Numbered from the stretch's first letter, positions 6,551-16,132 are shown. The stretch is DNA of 50,379 nucleotides from JBDKVA01 sp039679375 (GCA_039679375.1 JBDKVA010000195.1:1-50379), one strand, 5' to 3'. Notes: generated by a model from the sequence alone, not told the origin. Translations and numbers: made by a program.

Positions 6551-8629
6551 GTGAAAATCCGGGTTAAGGTGCTTTTGTCTGCTCTGGTCAGTCTTTTGCT
6601 GGCGCTTGTTTGTACCCTTGTTATAGTAAGAGCGCTGATTGTCAGCTATATAGAAAAAGAAGAAATTATCGATGTGCGGAAAAATTATCAGCAGTTTGTA
6701 GCGATCGTCGAAAGAGAAGAGACGGCATTTGAGAATATACTGCATGACTGGTCTCAATGGGATGATGCCTATCAGTTTGAAGCTGACCGGAATACGGAAT
6801 TTATCGATACCAATTTGCGGCCGGAAACGCTTAATGCTTTAAAGATAAATTTTATGATTTTTCTGGACAAGGATTATCAAATTATACATAAAAATATGAA
6901 AGACATGGCAGTATCCGAAGAAGCTTTTGTAAATGATCTGTTATCCGCCGTAAAGTCCAATCAATTTTTTGCGGATCCTTTCATTTATAAATCCGTAACA
7001 GGTATCACGAAGCTTGGGGGAAATCCATTGTTCATTTCGGCATCACCTGTCACGAGCTCGGATGGGACAGCCCCCGGAAATGGATTTTTAATAATCGGCA
7101 GATATCTTGACCGGTCATTGCGGGATTATATGGAACAGGCTCTGCAGGTAAAGCTTCAGATCGCAGAAAACAGTGACCAGGAGCTTGCCGCAGCCCCAGC
7201 ATCCAAAATTCAGACTGTCGTTACCGGCAATGGCAGAATGCAAATCGAAAAACATGAAGCCAATATTGTCAGTTATGCATCAATTTCTGATCTATTAAGC
7301 AGCCGGGCTATTCCAGTCCGGTTTGAGCTGGATAGGGAACTCTATAAAAACGGATACGATGCGGTCCGTTATTTCGGCTTGATATTCCTGATTGCCATAA
7401 TCATTGTTGCGTGCCTTAGCATTTATGTATTTGACAGGCTGATTACACAGAGGATCAGATCGCTTCATAACTTTGTCAATAATGTTACTTCCAGCAGGGA
7501 CACGACGTCAAGGATTGCTGTGCATGGAAAGGATGAAATATCCATGCTTGCGGTAAATATGAATAAAATGCTTGAAGAGCTGGACAGTTCCTATAAGACA
7601 GATCCCACTACCACGCTGAAAAACAGAGCCTATATGGAAAGTATGCTAAAGGAGGAATGCTATTTTAAGGAATATAACAGCTGGCTGATCATGGGTGACG
7701 TAAATGGGCTTAAAATCGTGAATGACAGCTTTGGGCACCAGGAAGGCGACAGGCTTTTGCGAACAGTAGGAGGAATTCTCAAGAGATGCTGTTCTGAAGA
7801 AGATATCCCAGCGCGCTGGGGTGGAGATGAATTCCTCATATTAGCAAAAAATGCGGATATCAGCTATGTAGAAAACATGATCGACAGGATCAAAGGTGAA
7901 TGTGAGCAAGTATTGGATTACCCTTTCAGAATCAGTATAGCAATGGGCAGCGCAGGAAAAGATGAAAAGCACTTTGATCCCGATGCGGTACTTAAGCTGG
8001 CGGAAGAAAGAATGTACAGAAATAAGCTGCTGGAGAGCAGGAGCACAAGGAGTGCCATTATATTTTCACTGGAACAGTCACTGCATGAAAAGCACATTGA
8101 AACAGAAGAGCATACAAAAAGGATAGAGCAGATGTGTCTGCAAATCGGAAAAAGTCTTGCCCTGTCACAGGAGGAACTGGACGAACTTGCATTGCTCGGA
8201 GTTTTACACGACATAGGGAAAATAGCCATTCCCGAGGCTGTCCTGCTGAAACCGGACAAGCTTACGGCTGAGGAATGGGAGATCATGAAGACACATACCG
8301 AAATAGGCTACCGCATTGCTTCGTCTACTCCGGAATTGGCTTATATTGCAAATGAAATACTGTACCATCATGAACGGTTTGACGGCACTGGATATCCTCA
8401 TGGACTTGCAGGGAAAAGCATACCGAAGTTGTCAAGATTGCTTGCCATAGTAGATTCATTTGATGTGATGACGCATGACCGGATTTATAAAAGGGCTATG
8501 AGTGTGCAAAGTGCTGTTCAGGAACTTAAACAGTGTTCCGGTACGCAATTTGACCCGGAAATGGTGGATGCATTTTTAAAGCTGCTGGAGGAAAACGCAT
8601 TCCAAATGAATGATTGTGAGCAGCAGTGA
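6551..8629 (+). CDS. CHASE4-GGDEF-HD-GYP cyclic-di-GMP signalling protein
   Basis: A 692-aa membrane protein able in principle to both make and break c-di-GMP. It has an N-terminal helix, an extracellular CHASE4-like sensor (HDWSQWDDAY near residue 65), a second helix around residues 275-295 and a HAMP-like linker. The GGDEF domain keeps an intact RWGGDEF signature (about residues 420-426) and the DVNGLKIVND metal-binding strand. The C-terminal HD-GYP phosphodiesterase has HDIGK (about 553) and HHERFDGTGYPHGL (about 605-618). The GTG start has AAGGAGG upstream. Both catalytic motifs look functional, so the net activity probably depends on the sensed ligand. It stands alone between an esterase gene and a convergent deoR. 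Confidence 0.93.
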   Translation: MKIRVKVLLSALVSLLLALVCTLVIVRALIVSYIEKEEIIDVRKNYQQFVAIVEREETAFENILHDWSQWDDAYQFEADRNTEFIDTNLRPETLNALKINFMIFLDKDYQIIHKNMKDMAVSEEAFVNDLLSAVKSNQFFADPFIYKSVTGITKLGGNPLFISASPVTSSDGTAPGNGFLIIGRYLDRSLRDYMEQALQVKLQIAENSDQELAAAPASKIQTVVTGNGRMQIEKHEANIVSYASISDLLSSRAIPVRFELDRELYKNGYDAVRYFGLIFLIAIIIVACLSIYVFDRLITQRIRSLHNFVNNVTSSRDTTSRIAVHGKDEISMLAVNMNKMLEELDSSYKTDPTTTLKNRAYMESMLKEECYFKEYNSWLIMGDVNGLKIVNDSFGHQEGDRLLRTVGGILKRCCSEEDIPARWGGDEFLILAKNADISYVENMIDRIKGECEQVLDYPFRISIAMGSAGKDEKHFDPDAVLKLAEERMYRNKLLESRSTRSAIIFSLEQSLHEKHIETEEHTKRIEQMCLQIGKSLALSQEELDELALLGVLHDIGKIAIPEAVLLKPDKLTAEEWEIMKTHTEIGYRIASSTPELAYIANEILYHHERFDGTGYPHGLAGKSIPKLSRLLAIVDSFDVMTHDRIYKRAMSVQSAVQELKQCSGTQFDPEMVDAFLKLLEENAFQMNDCEQQ

Positions 8630-8647
8630 AGTTTCATATAAAACATC

Positions 8648-9412
8648 TTATTTTGCGATTTCGACATGTGCCGATGAACCTTTTATATAATCCGACCAAC
8701 TGTCGGGCAGGGGCACATCCGTGATGATCATGTCGACATCGGCCAGTCTTGCGGTATTGACATAGCCCACCTTGTCGAACTTTGTATGGTCACAGAGGAA
8801 AATAGCCTGGTTGGAGCAGCGAAGCATTGTCTTCCTGATTTCGGATTCCTGTTCATTCGAGTCCGTTAAATCACGTATTGGTGAAAAGCCCTTGCAGGAA
8901 AAGAACAGCTTGTTCGCATAATAATTGTTGATGGCATTTTCCGCCGCACGCCCTACATAGGACAGGCTTTTGTTGCGCAGGATGCCGCCTGTGCAGATCA
9001 GTGTGATATCATCGCTGCCTGATAGTTCAAAGATGATTGGTTCGGCGTTCGTAATGACTGTCAGGCCTTTTTTGTCCTTTATATGTTTTGCGACATAGAG
9101 AGAAGAGGTGCTTGCATCCAGCAAAATGGTATCGCCGTCATTGACCAGTCCGGCTGCATACCTTCCGATGGAATCCTTTCCTTCAATATTGATACCTTCT
9201 CTGATGTTGAGAGGCGCCTCAGTTCTGGTATCATCTGCGAGCACCGCTCCGCCATAAGTCCTGGAAAGAAGTCCCTGCTGCTCAAGCTCCTTCAGGTCGC
9301 GGCGTATGGTTTCCTCCGTAACTCCGAAAACAACTGCTGCTTCCTGCACCAGAATGCTTTTCTTATCATAAAGCATAGACATCATTTTACTTCTTCTCTC
9401 AATACCAAACAC
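8648..9412 (-). CDS. DeoR-family transcriptional regulator
   Basis: This 254-aa repressor has the DeoR N-terminal winged helix (VFGVTEETIRRDLKELEQQGLLSRTYGGAV). Its sugar-phosphate-sensing C-terminal domain is related to ribose-5-phosphate isomerase (LDASTSSLYVAKHI, ICTGG, DHTKFD). Such proteins normally respond to a phosphorylated sugar intermediate. It is the last gene of a leftward run behind the SDR and PHP genes. It starts at GTG with GGAGGT upstream. Its likely targets are the divergent promoters at 11.7 kb, because the flanking operons encode sorbitol/sorbose-phosphate-type dehydrogenases. Confidence 0.92.
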   Translation of the reverse strand: MFGIERRSKMMSMLYDKKSILVQEAAVVFGVTEETIRRDLKELEQQGLLSRTYGGAVLADDTRTEAPLNIREGINIEGKDSIGRYAAGLVNDGDTILLDASTSSLYVAKHIKDKKGLTVITNAEPIIFELSGSDDITLICTGGILRNKSLSYVGRAAENAINNYYANKLFFSCKGFSPIRDLTDSNEQESEIRKTMLRCSNQAIFLCDHTKFDKVGYVNTARLADVDMIITDVPLPDSWSDYIKGSSAHVEIAK

Positions 9413-9478
9413 GTGAATATACCTCCAATGATTCTTCTTTAATAGGCGCCGGTTACCTGAACAGCTTCACGGCTTTTA

Positions 9479-10768
9479 TCAGCCAAAGCTGAGACCGATC
9501 CCCTTGTACACATTTATACGCTGTTCCAGCGATGGGTATTTTTTTATCGTTTGTGCAGAGAACATACCGGCATTGAGGTGTTCAGATGCAACAAGCTCAT
9601 GCCCTATCAGCGCCCAGGTCGTATCAATAAGGTTGCGGAATTTGCCATCACGCATAGCCAGGCAAATGAACGACTGGCGGGATGAATTGATATCTTCTCC
9701 GCTGATTTGGAGGAAGGAATATTTTTCACATAAAGACCTCACTTTGTCGAGCTGAGCAATGCTATTTCTAGACGGCATATAGGTTACCGCATGAAAACCA
9801 AAATTGTGGAGTACTTCAAATAACTCATCGATGTAGCTATCTTCAAATTTCTGAGCCTTCTTGTCTCCCGTTGCGGAGATGCCCACGTCGCCGAGATAGG
9901 CGTATGCAGATATTGCACCTATGCTGTCGGAAAAGCTGATGAACTCTTTTATATCCGGACATTCGCCGGAGGCATCCGTATAGATCCTGCCTATCAGTTC
10001 ACTTTTCAGTAAACCGAGCAGATCATATTCATAATGCGGATTGTTCAGATCATTTAAATAGCCCTCTATGTTGGGACTGATCTGCAGTCCGATGCGTTTT
10101 TTGAGGAAATCGACCAGTGGCTGGCCTTTTCCCAGAAGCTCGATCAGTTTCATGGACAGAGCGAATAAAAGGTGCCTTTCCGTTATGCTGCCGCCATCCC
10201 TGAAGCAGGAAAGCGGAACGACGTCTTTTTCAAAGTCCAGTTTGATGCCGGCAAATTGGACAAGTTCATTTATTTTTTCAACCATTTGAATATTGCGCGA
10301 ATTTCGGAGCTTTGAATAAGGCTTGAAAAATTCCTTCACCTTACCGATCTGGGTGTGTGGAATGCCATGAAGCGCTACATATGCAATGGAATCCTGATCC
10401 GGGTTGTTGATTCTTCTTCCCTTTAAGGGTGTGCTGAAAAAGCCGGCCCTGCACTCAACGCCTATCGTGGTTGCGATGTTGGCTATTTTGCCCGCTTCGA
10501 TAAATTCCTCCGCACCGCTGATGGAATCGTGGTCCATGATGCCTGCAGTGGCAAGGCCTGCTGCAAAAGCCATCCAGATGGCTTTTGACGGTGAATAGGG
10601 AGAGAAGGAATAGGAGGTGTGGATATGGTTATTGACATCTCTTCCGCTTACCGGCTTCTCAAGTTCGCCGGTTTTTATTTTTCGTATCAGCTGTCTCAGG
10701 CTGTTTAATCTGACATATACATCTGCATGGTTTAAATCGTCGATGAGCAGGTTTATTTCATGATCCAT
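9479..10768 (-). CDS. PHP-domain metal-dependent phosphoesterase-like protein
   Basis: This 429-aa protein has the first PHP motif as His48-x-His50, the Asp79-His80-Asp81 motif in GIMDHDSISG, a Glu/Cys in GVECRAGF and a later His in VALHGIPH. PHP enzymes are usually phosphatases or phosphodiesterases using two or three metal ions. It is longer than stand-alone histidinol-phosphatase or YciV-type proteins, with a central alpha-helical insertion (around residues 150-260). I chose the start at 10768 because GGAGGG precedes that ATG; the ATG at 10783 is part of the ribosome site itself. It sits between the SDR and deoR genes, so a sugar-phosphate or phosphorylated-intermediate substrate is plausible but unproven. 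Confidence 0.82.
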   Translation of the reverse strand: MDHEINLLIDDLNHADVYVRLNSLRQLIRKIKTGELEKPVSGRDVNNHIHTSYSFSPYSPSKAIWMAFAAGLATAGIMDHDSISGAEEFIEAGKIANIATTIGVECRAGFFSTPLKGRRINNPDQDSIAYVALHGIPHTQIGKVKEFFKPYSKLRNSRNIQMVEKINELVQFAGIKLDFEKDVVPLSCFRDGGSITERHLLFALSMKLIELLGKGQPLVDFLKKRIGLQISPNIEGYLNDLNNPHYEYDLLGLLKSELIGRIYTDASGECPDIKEFISFSDSIGAISAYAYLGDVGISATGDKKAQKFEDSYIDELFEVLHNFGFHAVTYMPSRNSIAQLDKVRSLCEKYSFLQISGEDINSSRQSFICLAMRDGKFRNLIDTTWALIGHELVASEHLNAGMFSAQTIKKYPSLEQRINVYKGIGLSFG

Positions 10769-10822
10769 ATGAAAGCCCTCCATTGTAAAATATATTTTAT
10801 TACCGGCGTATTTACAAGGGGT

Positions 10823-11608
10823 TCACCGCATTTCCTGGCCGCCGGTGACATTGATGGCCTGCCCGGTCAAGTAGCTTGCTTCGTCCGACGCCAAGAAAAC
10901 CATGACATTGGCAATATCGTCATATTCGCAGCTTCTGCCCAGCGGAACCTGATTCAAATATTTCTGTCTGACCTGCTCCTCTGTAATGCCCTGATTTTTG
11001 GCATACTGTTTGAAGAGCGCGTTTGGACCGTCATTCCAAAGAGGTGAATTGAGCAGGTTGCCGGGGCATATTGCGTTAACCCTGATTCCAAATTCCGCAA
11101 GTTCCAGTGCAAGGCTTTGCGTAAAGCCTATACCGCCGAATTTTGTTGCCGCGTATGCCGAGTTTTTGTAGGAACCCTTTTTCCCTGATTTGCTGTTGAT
11201 CTGAATGATGTTTCCCTTTCTGTTGGGGATCATGACCTTTGCAGCAGCTTTGGAACAGAGGAAATAGCCGAACAGATTGACATCCAGCATCTTTTTCCAC
11301 TGCTCGCCAGGGAAATCCGTTACCGGTTTTGCTATCAGGATTGCCGCATTGGATACAAGAAGATCCAGTCTGCCGTACTTTTCAACTGCTGCGCCTACCA
11401 TGGCTTCCACCTGCTGCTCGCTGCTTACGTCCACCTTTACCGCAGTGGCGTCGTGAAGACTATCAGCAACTTTTTGCGCCGATTCCTGATTTATATCTGC
11501 GACCACTACTTTGCAGCCCTCAATATCCAGCCTGTGGGCAAGAGCTTCCCCAAGCCCCTGAGCTCCGCCGGTAATGACAGCCACCTGATCCCTTAACCTT
11601 TGGTACAT
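10823..11608 (-). CDS. Sorbitol-6-phosphate 2-dehydrogenase-like SDR
   Basis: This 261-aa short-chain dehydrogenase has the NAD site TGGAQGLG (13-20), the NAA strand motif and the catalytic Tyr152-xxx-Lys156 with a Ser in the INSKSG segment. The stretch VNLFGYFLCSKA, IIQINSKSGKKGS and the C-terminal SYLTGQAINVTGGQ closely follow SrlD/SorD, which oxidise D-glucitol-6-phosphate to fructose-6-phosphate. It is the first gene of the leftward operon. The divergently transcribed gene resembles SorE, the enzyme that supplies glucitol-6-phosphate in the sorbose pathway. No PTS genes accompany it, so the true substrate may be another polyol phosphate. Confidence 0.85.
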   Translation of the reverse strand: MYQRLRDQVAVITGGAQGLGEALAHRLDIEGCKVVVADINQESAQKVADSLHDATAVKVDVSSEQQVEAMVGAAVEKYGRLDLLVSNAAILIAKPVTDFPGEQWKKMLDVNLFGYFLCSKAAAKVMIPNRKGNIIQINSKSGKKGSYKNSAYAATKFGGIGFTQSLALELAEFGIRVNAICPGNLLNSPLWNDGPNALFKQYAKNQGITEEQVRQKYLNQVPLGRSCEYDDIANVMVFLASDEASYLTGQAINVTGGQEMR

Positions 11609-11625
11609 GAAAGCATCCTCCTTTT

Positions 11626-11687
11626 ACTAGAAACCAGATACTAGAAACCAGAAACCAGATGCTGAGAACCAGGAACTGGAAACTGGA
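11626..11687. repeat. Degenerate AGAAACCAG tandem repeat in the srlD-like leader
   Basis: Short units such as ACTAGAAACCAG, AGAAACCAG, GAGAACCAGG, AACTGG and AAACTGG follow one another for about 60 bp. They lie between the leftward promoter and the start of the SDR gene, so they would be in its 5' untranslated RNA. The CCAG and CTGG halves can pair. Function unknown. Confidence 0.6.
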
Positions 11688-11700
11688 AATATCTTATTAT

Positions 11701-11729
11701 ATTATAACGCAAATGTTGGATTGTGTCTA
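11701..11729 (-). promoter_or_regulatory. Leftward promoter of the SDR-PHP-deoR operon
   Basis: On the minus strand TAGACA (11729-11724), a 17-bp spacer and a perfect TATAAT (11706-11701) form a promoter about 90 nt upstream of the SDR start codon. It is back-to-back with the rightward promoter. Confidence 0.55.
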
Positions 11730-11757
11730 TATTATACTATATTTAATTTGATATTTG

Positions 11758-11786
11758 TTGATTTTGGTTTTTTTATATGATATTAT
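11758..11786 (+). promoter_or_regulatory. Rightward promoter of the SorE-like/E2 genes
   Basis: TTGATT (11758-11763), 17 bp and TATTAT (11781-11786) lie about 50 nt before the start codon at 11837. The 28 bp between the two divergent -35 boxes is where a shared regulator, probably the DeoR protein, could bind. Confidence 0.5.
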
Positions 11787-11836
11787 TGATTTAAAATAAT
11801 AATCATTCCATATTATTTATAGCAAGGAGAAATTAC

Positions 11837-13102
11837 ATGAAAACAAAAGCAGTCAGAATGTACGGAAAAAACGATCTGAGACTGGATGAATTTGAGCTTC
11901 CGGCAATCGGAGAGGATGAGATTCTGGCCCACATCATATCGGACAGCATCTGTATGTCTTCTTACAAGGCGGCCATCCAGGGGAATGAGCATAAAAGGGT
12001 CCCGAAGGATATAGCGGAAAATCCGGTTATCATAGGTCACGAATTCTGCGGTGAAATCATCGAGGTCGGCAAAAAATGGAAAGGCAAATACAAGGCAGGA
12101 AAAAAGTTTTCCATTCAGCCTGCGCTGAACCGGAAGGACAATCCCTATGCTACGCCAGGCTACTCCTACAGGTATATCGGAGGAAGTGCGACATATATTG
12201 TGATACCGGACGTCGTTATGGATTTGGGATGCCTTTTGCCTTACGAGGGTGAAGCTTACTTTTCGGGCTCGCTTGCAGAGCCTATGTCCTGCATCGTGGG
12301 AACCTACCATGCCATGTATCATACGGTGCAGGGCAGATATATCCACAATATGGGAATCGTGGAAGGCGGCAATATGGCTATACTTGCAGGAGTTGGACCT
12401 ATGGGGCTCGGCGCCATAGACTATGCCGTCCATAACGACAGGAGGCCCAAATTGCTTGTTGTGACCGACATTGATGAAGAAAGGTTAAAAAGAGCAGCAT
12501 CGATTTATACGGTCGAGGATGCGAAAAATCATGGCGTAGAGCTTGTTTATATCAATACTTCCAGTTCGGACAGGGGAGTAGATTTCCTGATGGGGCTCAC
12601 AAACGGGAAGGGCTTTGATGATGTTATGGTATTTGCGCCGGTTAAGCCTGTTGTCGAAATGGGCGACAGGATCCTTGGCCGCGACGGCTGCCTGAATTTC
12701 TTTTCCGGCCCCAGTAATCCGGCTTTTTCTGCGGAATTCAACTTTTATAATGTGCATTATGCCTCTACGCACGTTGTCGGCACGAGCGGCGGCAATACGG
12801 AGGATATGGTTGAGTCGCTCGATATGATGGGAAAAGGGATCATAAATCCTGCTTCCATGGTGACTCATGTCGGAGGCCTCGACAGTGTGGTTGAGACGAC
12901 ACTGAACCTTCCTAAAATACCCGGGGGCAAAAAACTGATCTATACCAATATTGAAATGGATCTGACTGCGATCGACAGTTTCAGGGAGAAGGGAAAGAGA
13001 AACCCGATGTTTGCACATCTGGCGGATATTGTAGATAAAAACAGCGGCCTGTGGTCAGCTGAAGCGGAAAAATATTTACTGGCAAATGCGAAGAAAATAT
13101 AG
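11837..13102 (+). CDS. Zinc-dependent dehydrogenase, L-sorbose-1-phosphate reductase (SorE)-like
   Basis: This 421-aa medium-chain dehydrogenase has catalytic zinc ligands Cys39 and His68-Glu69 (GHEFCGEI) and the nucleotide-binding GVGPMGLGAIDYA segment. It lacks the four-cysteine structural zinc lobe of classical alcohol dehydrogenases. Overall it follows the SorE family, which interconverts L-sorbose-1-phosphate and D-glucitol-6-phosphate. Its promoter is divergent from the SrlD-like gene, so the pair could perform consecutive steps to fructose-6-phosphate. The E2 gene begins 23 bp downstream, which places this dehydrogenase in the same transcript as a 2-oxoacid dehydrogenase subunit. That is an unusual pairing, so the substrate should be regarded as open. 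Confidence 0.85.
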   Translation: MKTKAVRMYGKNDLRLDEFELPAIGEDEILAHIISDSICMSSYKAAIQGNEHKRVPKDIAENPVIIGHEFCGEIIEVGKKWKGKYKAGKKFSIQPALNRKDNPYATPGYSYRYIGGSATYIVIPDVVMDLGCLLPYEGEAYFSGSLAEPMSCIVGTYHAMYHTVQGRYIHNMGIVEGGNMAILAGVGPMGLGAIDYAVHNDRRPKLLVVTDIDEERLKRAASIYTVEDAKNHGVELVYINTSSSDRGVDFLMGLTNGKGFDDVMVFAPVKPVVEMGDRILGRDGCLNFFSGPSNPAFSAEFNFYNVHYASTHVVGTSGGNTEDMVESLDMMGKGIINPASMVTHVGGLDSVVETTLNLPKIPGGKKLIYTNIEMDLTAIDSFREKGKRNPMFAHLADIVDKNSGLWSAEAEKYLLANAKKI

Positions 13103-13125
13103 ACCTGAAGGAGGCTGGTATAAAA

Positions 13126-14577
13126 ATGGCTACCGCAGTTATAATGCCAAGACAAGGGCAATCGGTAGAGAGCTGCATCATTTCCAAATGGAATAAAAAG
13201 AAGGGCGACAGGGTAGAGGCCGGCGATATTTTGTTTTCATATGAAACAGACAAGGCAAGCTTTGATGAAGAAGCAAAGACAGCCGGTGTAATGCTTGACA
13301 TCTTTTTTGACGAGGGTGATGACGTCCCCTGCCTTATAAATGTATGTGTGATCGGGAATGAAGGAGAGAGTTCGCAGGAGTTCAATCCCAACAAGGCCGG
13401 CGGCGATGCCGCTGCGGGCAATCCTTCGGAATCAGCTGCACCTGCAAAGGCAACAGGAGTTATGCCGGCAGAAACAATGGCGCCGCAAGCAAATCAAAAA
13501 CAACATAATCCAACACAAGCACAGAACATAATCAACACCGGGGTGGTGAAAATCTCGCCGCGTGCCAGGAATCTGGCGGAGAAAACCGGAATCGATTATC
13601 GTTGTGCAACGCCGACGGGACCTGACGGACGAATCATCGAAAGAGATATCATCGCACTGCAGGAATCGGGCAGGGCATTTACCGCTTCTGCAATGGCTGA
13701 ACAACTCCAAAATGGCGCAAGTGCCGCAGTTGAAGGTAGCGGGCTTGGGGGCAGGATAACGACCGGTGATATGGGCAATGCGATTGCAGCCATGACGGGC
13801 GCAGCTTCAGCAGCCGCCGGCGCACCGGCAGCAGGAAATGAAACATTTGCCGCCGTTACAACAGTCCCGGCTTCAGCAGAACCTCTTTACGAAGAAGTCA
13901 AGCTGCCGAATATCCGCAAGGTTATTGCAAAGGCGATGCATCAATCGCTTTCCACGATGGCCCAGCTGACACTGAACACTTCATTTGACGCAACAGACAT
14001 ACTCGAATTCCGAAAGAAACTCAAGGAGAACAAGGAAAGACTTGGACTTGAAAATATCACGGTCAACGATATCATTATCTTTACCGTATCCCGTACATTG
14101 GCAAACCATAAAAGTCTCAATGCGCATTTTCTGGATGACAGAATGCTCTATTTCAAAAATGTGAATATGGGCGTTGCGGTGGATACCGACCGGGGACTGA
14201 TGGTGCCGACACTCTTTGACGCCAACCTCAAATCGCTGAATGAAATATCGGCTGAGGTCAAAAAGCTTGTGAAGGACTGCCAGACGGGCACGATCAACCC
14301 CGATCTGCTCAGGAACGGCAGCTTTACAGTTACGAACCTTGGCACGCTTGATATAGAGAGCTTCACTCCTGTGATTAATCCTCCCCAGACGGGTATATTG
14401 GGAGTGGATAGCATCGTGCAGAGAGCCAGGGAGGCGGACGGGGAGATTAAATTCTACCCGGCAATGGGCCTGTCCCTGACCTTTGACCACAGAGCAGTGG
14501 ACGGCGCTCCTGCCGCCAGATTCCTGAAGGAGCTGAAAACCAATCTCGAGAGCTTCAGTATTATGCTGGCAAGGTAG
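13126..14577 (+). CDS. 2-oxoacid dehydrogenase E2 (dihydrolipoyl acyltransferase)
   Basis: The 483-aa core acyltransferase has an N-terminal lipoyl domain with the lipoylated Lys43 in ETDKAS. After an Ala/Pro/Gln-rich linker comes an E3-binding domain around residues 141-176 (ISPRARNLAEKTG to GRIIERDI). A second, weaker copy of that motif follows (FTASAMAEQL to GGRITTGDM). The C-terminal catalytic domain ends with the active-site His455-xxx-Asp459-Gly motif in DHRAVDG. It transfers an acyl group from E1 to coenzyme A. The E3 and fused E1 genes follow downstream. The acyl specificity (acetyl, from pyruvate or acetoin, or another) cannot be read from the sequence. Confidence 0.92.
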   Translation: MATAVIMPRQGQSVESCIISKWNKKKGDRVEAGDILFSYETDKASFDEEAKTAGVMLDIFFDEGDDVPCLINVCVIGNEGESSQEFNPNKAGGDAAAGNPSESAAPAKATGVMPAETMAPQANQKQHNPTQAQNIINTGVVKISPRARNLAEKTGIDYRCATPTGPDGRIIERDIIALQESGRAFTASAMAEQLQNGASAAVEGSGLGGRITTGDMGNAIAAMTGAASAAAGAPAAGNETFAAVTTVPASAEPLYEEVKLPNIRKVIAKAMHQSLSTMAQLTLNTSFDATDILEFRKKLKENKERLGLENITVNDIIIFTVSRTLANHKSLNAHFLDDRMLYFKNVNMGVAVDTDRGLMVPTLFDANLKSLNEISAEVKKLVKDCQTGTINPDLLRNGSFTVTNLGTLDIESFTPVINPPQTGILGVDSIVQRAREADGEIKFYPAMGLSLTFDHRAVDGAPAARFLKELKTNLESFSIMLAR

Positions 14578-14626
14578 CATGACACTGACATAGGGGAATC
14601 TCAGGGCGAAAAAGCTGTGCGTTTTA

Positions 14627-14742
14627 CTATATACATTGAAAAAAGAATTGGGATCATGAGTTTTTTCATATGTATTACCTTAATTTGATGTTGAACAAAT
14701 TTTATTAATTCATTAGTACAAATCATTTGTTCAACTTATATA
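14627..14742 (+). repeat. 116-bp dispersed repeat, copy A (before the E3 gene)
   Basis: This segment matches the reverse complement of 19192-19308 at close to 90% by eye, from CTATATACATTGAAAAAA to TTCAACTTATATA. It contains an internal inverted repeat GTTGAACAAAT/ATTTGTTCAAC. In both copies the same end points into the following gene (E3 here, the His/Phe-rich gene there), ending just before its upstream region. Confidence 0.8.
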
Positions 14743-14761
14743 TTTATGAGAGGTGAAAAAG

Positions 14762-16132
14762 ATGGCATATGATTTAATTATTATCGGCGGTGGGCCGGCG
14801 GGCTATCTTGCAGCCGAGCGGGCCGGGCATGCGGGACTTGGGACGCTGCTGATCGAAAAAAGATCCGTCGGGGGAGTTTGCCTCAACGAAGGCTGCATCC
14901 CTTCAAAAGCACTGCTCTATTCCGCCAAGCTTTACGACGGTGCGGTCCATGGTGAGAAATACGGCGTCACAGTGGAAAAGGCCGTATTGAACCATGAAGT
15001 GGTTGTAGGCAGGAAAAACAAGGTAGTAAAAAAGCTTGTCGCGGGAATAAAAGCCAAGTTGAAGGAAAACAACGTGACTGTGGCGGAAGGCGCTGCGGAA
15101 ATCATGGGAAGAAGCACCGAAGGCTATGAAATAAAAGCAGGGGACAATACGTACATCGGAAAACGTCTATTGATCGCAACAGGCTCAGTTCCGGTCATAC
15201 CTCCGATACCCGGCGTAAAAGAAGGAATAGAGAAGGGTTATGTCTTGACCAACCGTGAGATCCTGGATCTGAAGGAAATTCCCGCTGCGCTGGTTATTGT
15301 GGGCGGCGGTGTGATTGGCCTTGAAATGGCTTCCTATTTCAATTCCGCAGGCAGCAAGGTAACAGTAGTGGAAATGCTGGACCATGTCGCAGGCTTTACC
15401 GACAGGGAAATTGCCGAGATTCTGATGAGAAACTATCAAAAAAAAGGCGTGGAATTCAAGCTCGGCGCCAAAGTGACGGAAGTGAAGGAAGGCTCGGTAG
15501 TTTATGAATTTGAGGGCAATACGCTCACCGTGCCTGCCGATAAAATACTGATGAGTATAGGAAGAAGAGCTGCCACACAAGGGCTGGGTCTGGAGCGGAT
15601 CGGTGTTGAAACGGATCGCGGCCGCATCAAAACGGATGAGCATGGCAAGACCAATGTACCGGAAGTCTATGCGGCCGGTGACGTGAATGGTACATCTATG
15701 CTGGCTCATACGGCCTACCGTGAAGCTGAGGTATGCATCAGCAGCATTCTTGGCAGGAAGGATATAATGCGCTATAACGCCATTCCGTCTGTCATTTATA
15801 CAAATCCCGAAGTAGCTTGCGTGGGAGAAAATGAGGAGACGGCAAAGCAAAAAGATATTGACTTTGAGGCGGCAAAGCTTTCCATGATGTACAGCGGCAG
15901 GTATGCTGCGGAGAATGAAGGCGGGGACGGTATTTGTAAAGTGCTTGTCGATAAGAAGCACCATAAAGTGATCGGCGTCCATATGATAGGAAATTATTCC
16001 TCCGAAATCATATACGGAGCTGCGCTGATGATTGAGACAGAGATGCGTGTTAATGACATCAGGGAATTGGTATTCCCGCATCCGACGGTTTGTGAGATCA
16101 TACGCGAGGCTATGTTTGAATTTCAGGAGTAG
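14762..16132 (+). CDS. lpdA: Dihydrolipoyl dehydrogenase (E3)
   Basis: This 456-aa flavoprotein reoxidises the lipoyl groups of E2 and passes electrons to NAD. The FAD site is GGGPAGYLAAE at the N-terminus. The redox-active disulfide is Cys40/Cys45 in GGVCLNEGCIPSKA. The NAD site is VGGGVIGLEMAS, and the C-terminal dimer segment has the catalytic HPTVCE. I chose the ATG at 14762 because GAGAGGTG lies upstream; the GTG at 14753 overlaps that site. The gene lies between E2 and E1 but is separated from E2 by 184 bp containing repeat A, which may carry or interrupt its promoter. Confidence 0.94.
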   Translation: MAYDLIIIGGGPAGYLAAERAGHAGLGTLLIEKRSVGGVCLNEGCIPSKALLYSAKLYDGAVHGEKYGVTVEKAVLNHEVVVGRKNKVVKKLVAGIKAKLKENNVTVAEGAAEIMGRSTEGYEIKAGDNTYIGKRLLIATGSVPVIPPIPGVKEGIEKGYVLTNREILDLKEIPAALVIVGGGVIGLEMASYFNSAGSKVTVVEMLDHVAGFTDREIAEILMRNYQKKGVEFKLGAKVTEVKEGSVVYEFEGNTLTVPADKILMSIGRRAATQGLGLERIGVETDRGRIKTDEHGKTNVPEVYAAGDVNGTSMLAHTAYREAEVCISSILGRKDIMRYNAIPSVIYTNPEVACVGENEETAKQKDIDFEAAKLSMMYSGRYAAENEGGDGICKVLVDKKHHKVIGVHMIGNYSSEIIYGAALMIETEMRVNDIRELVFPHPTVCEIIREAMFEFQE

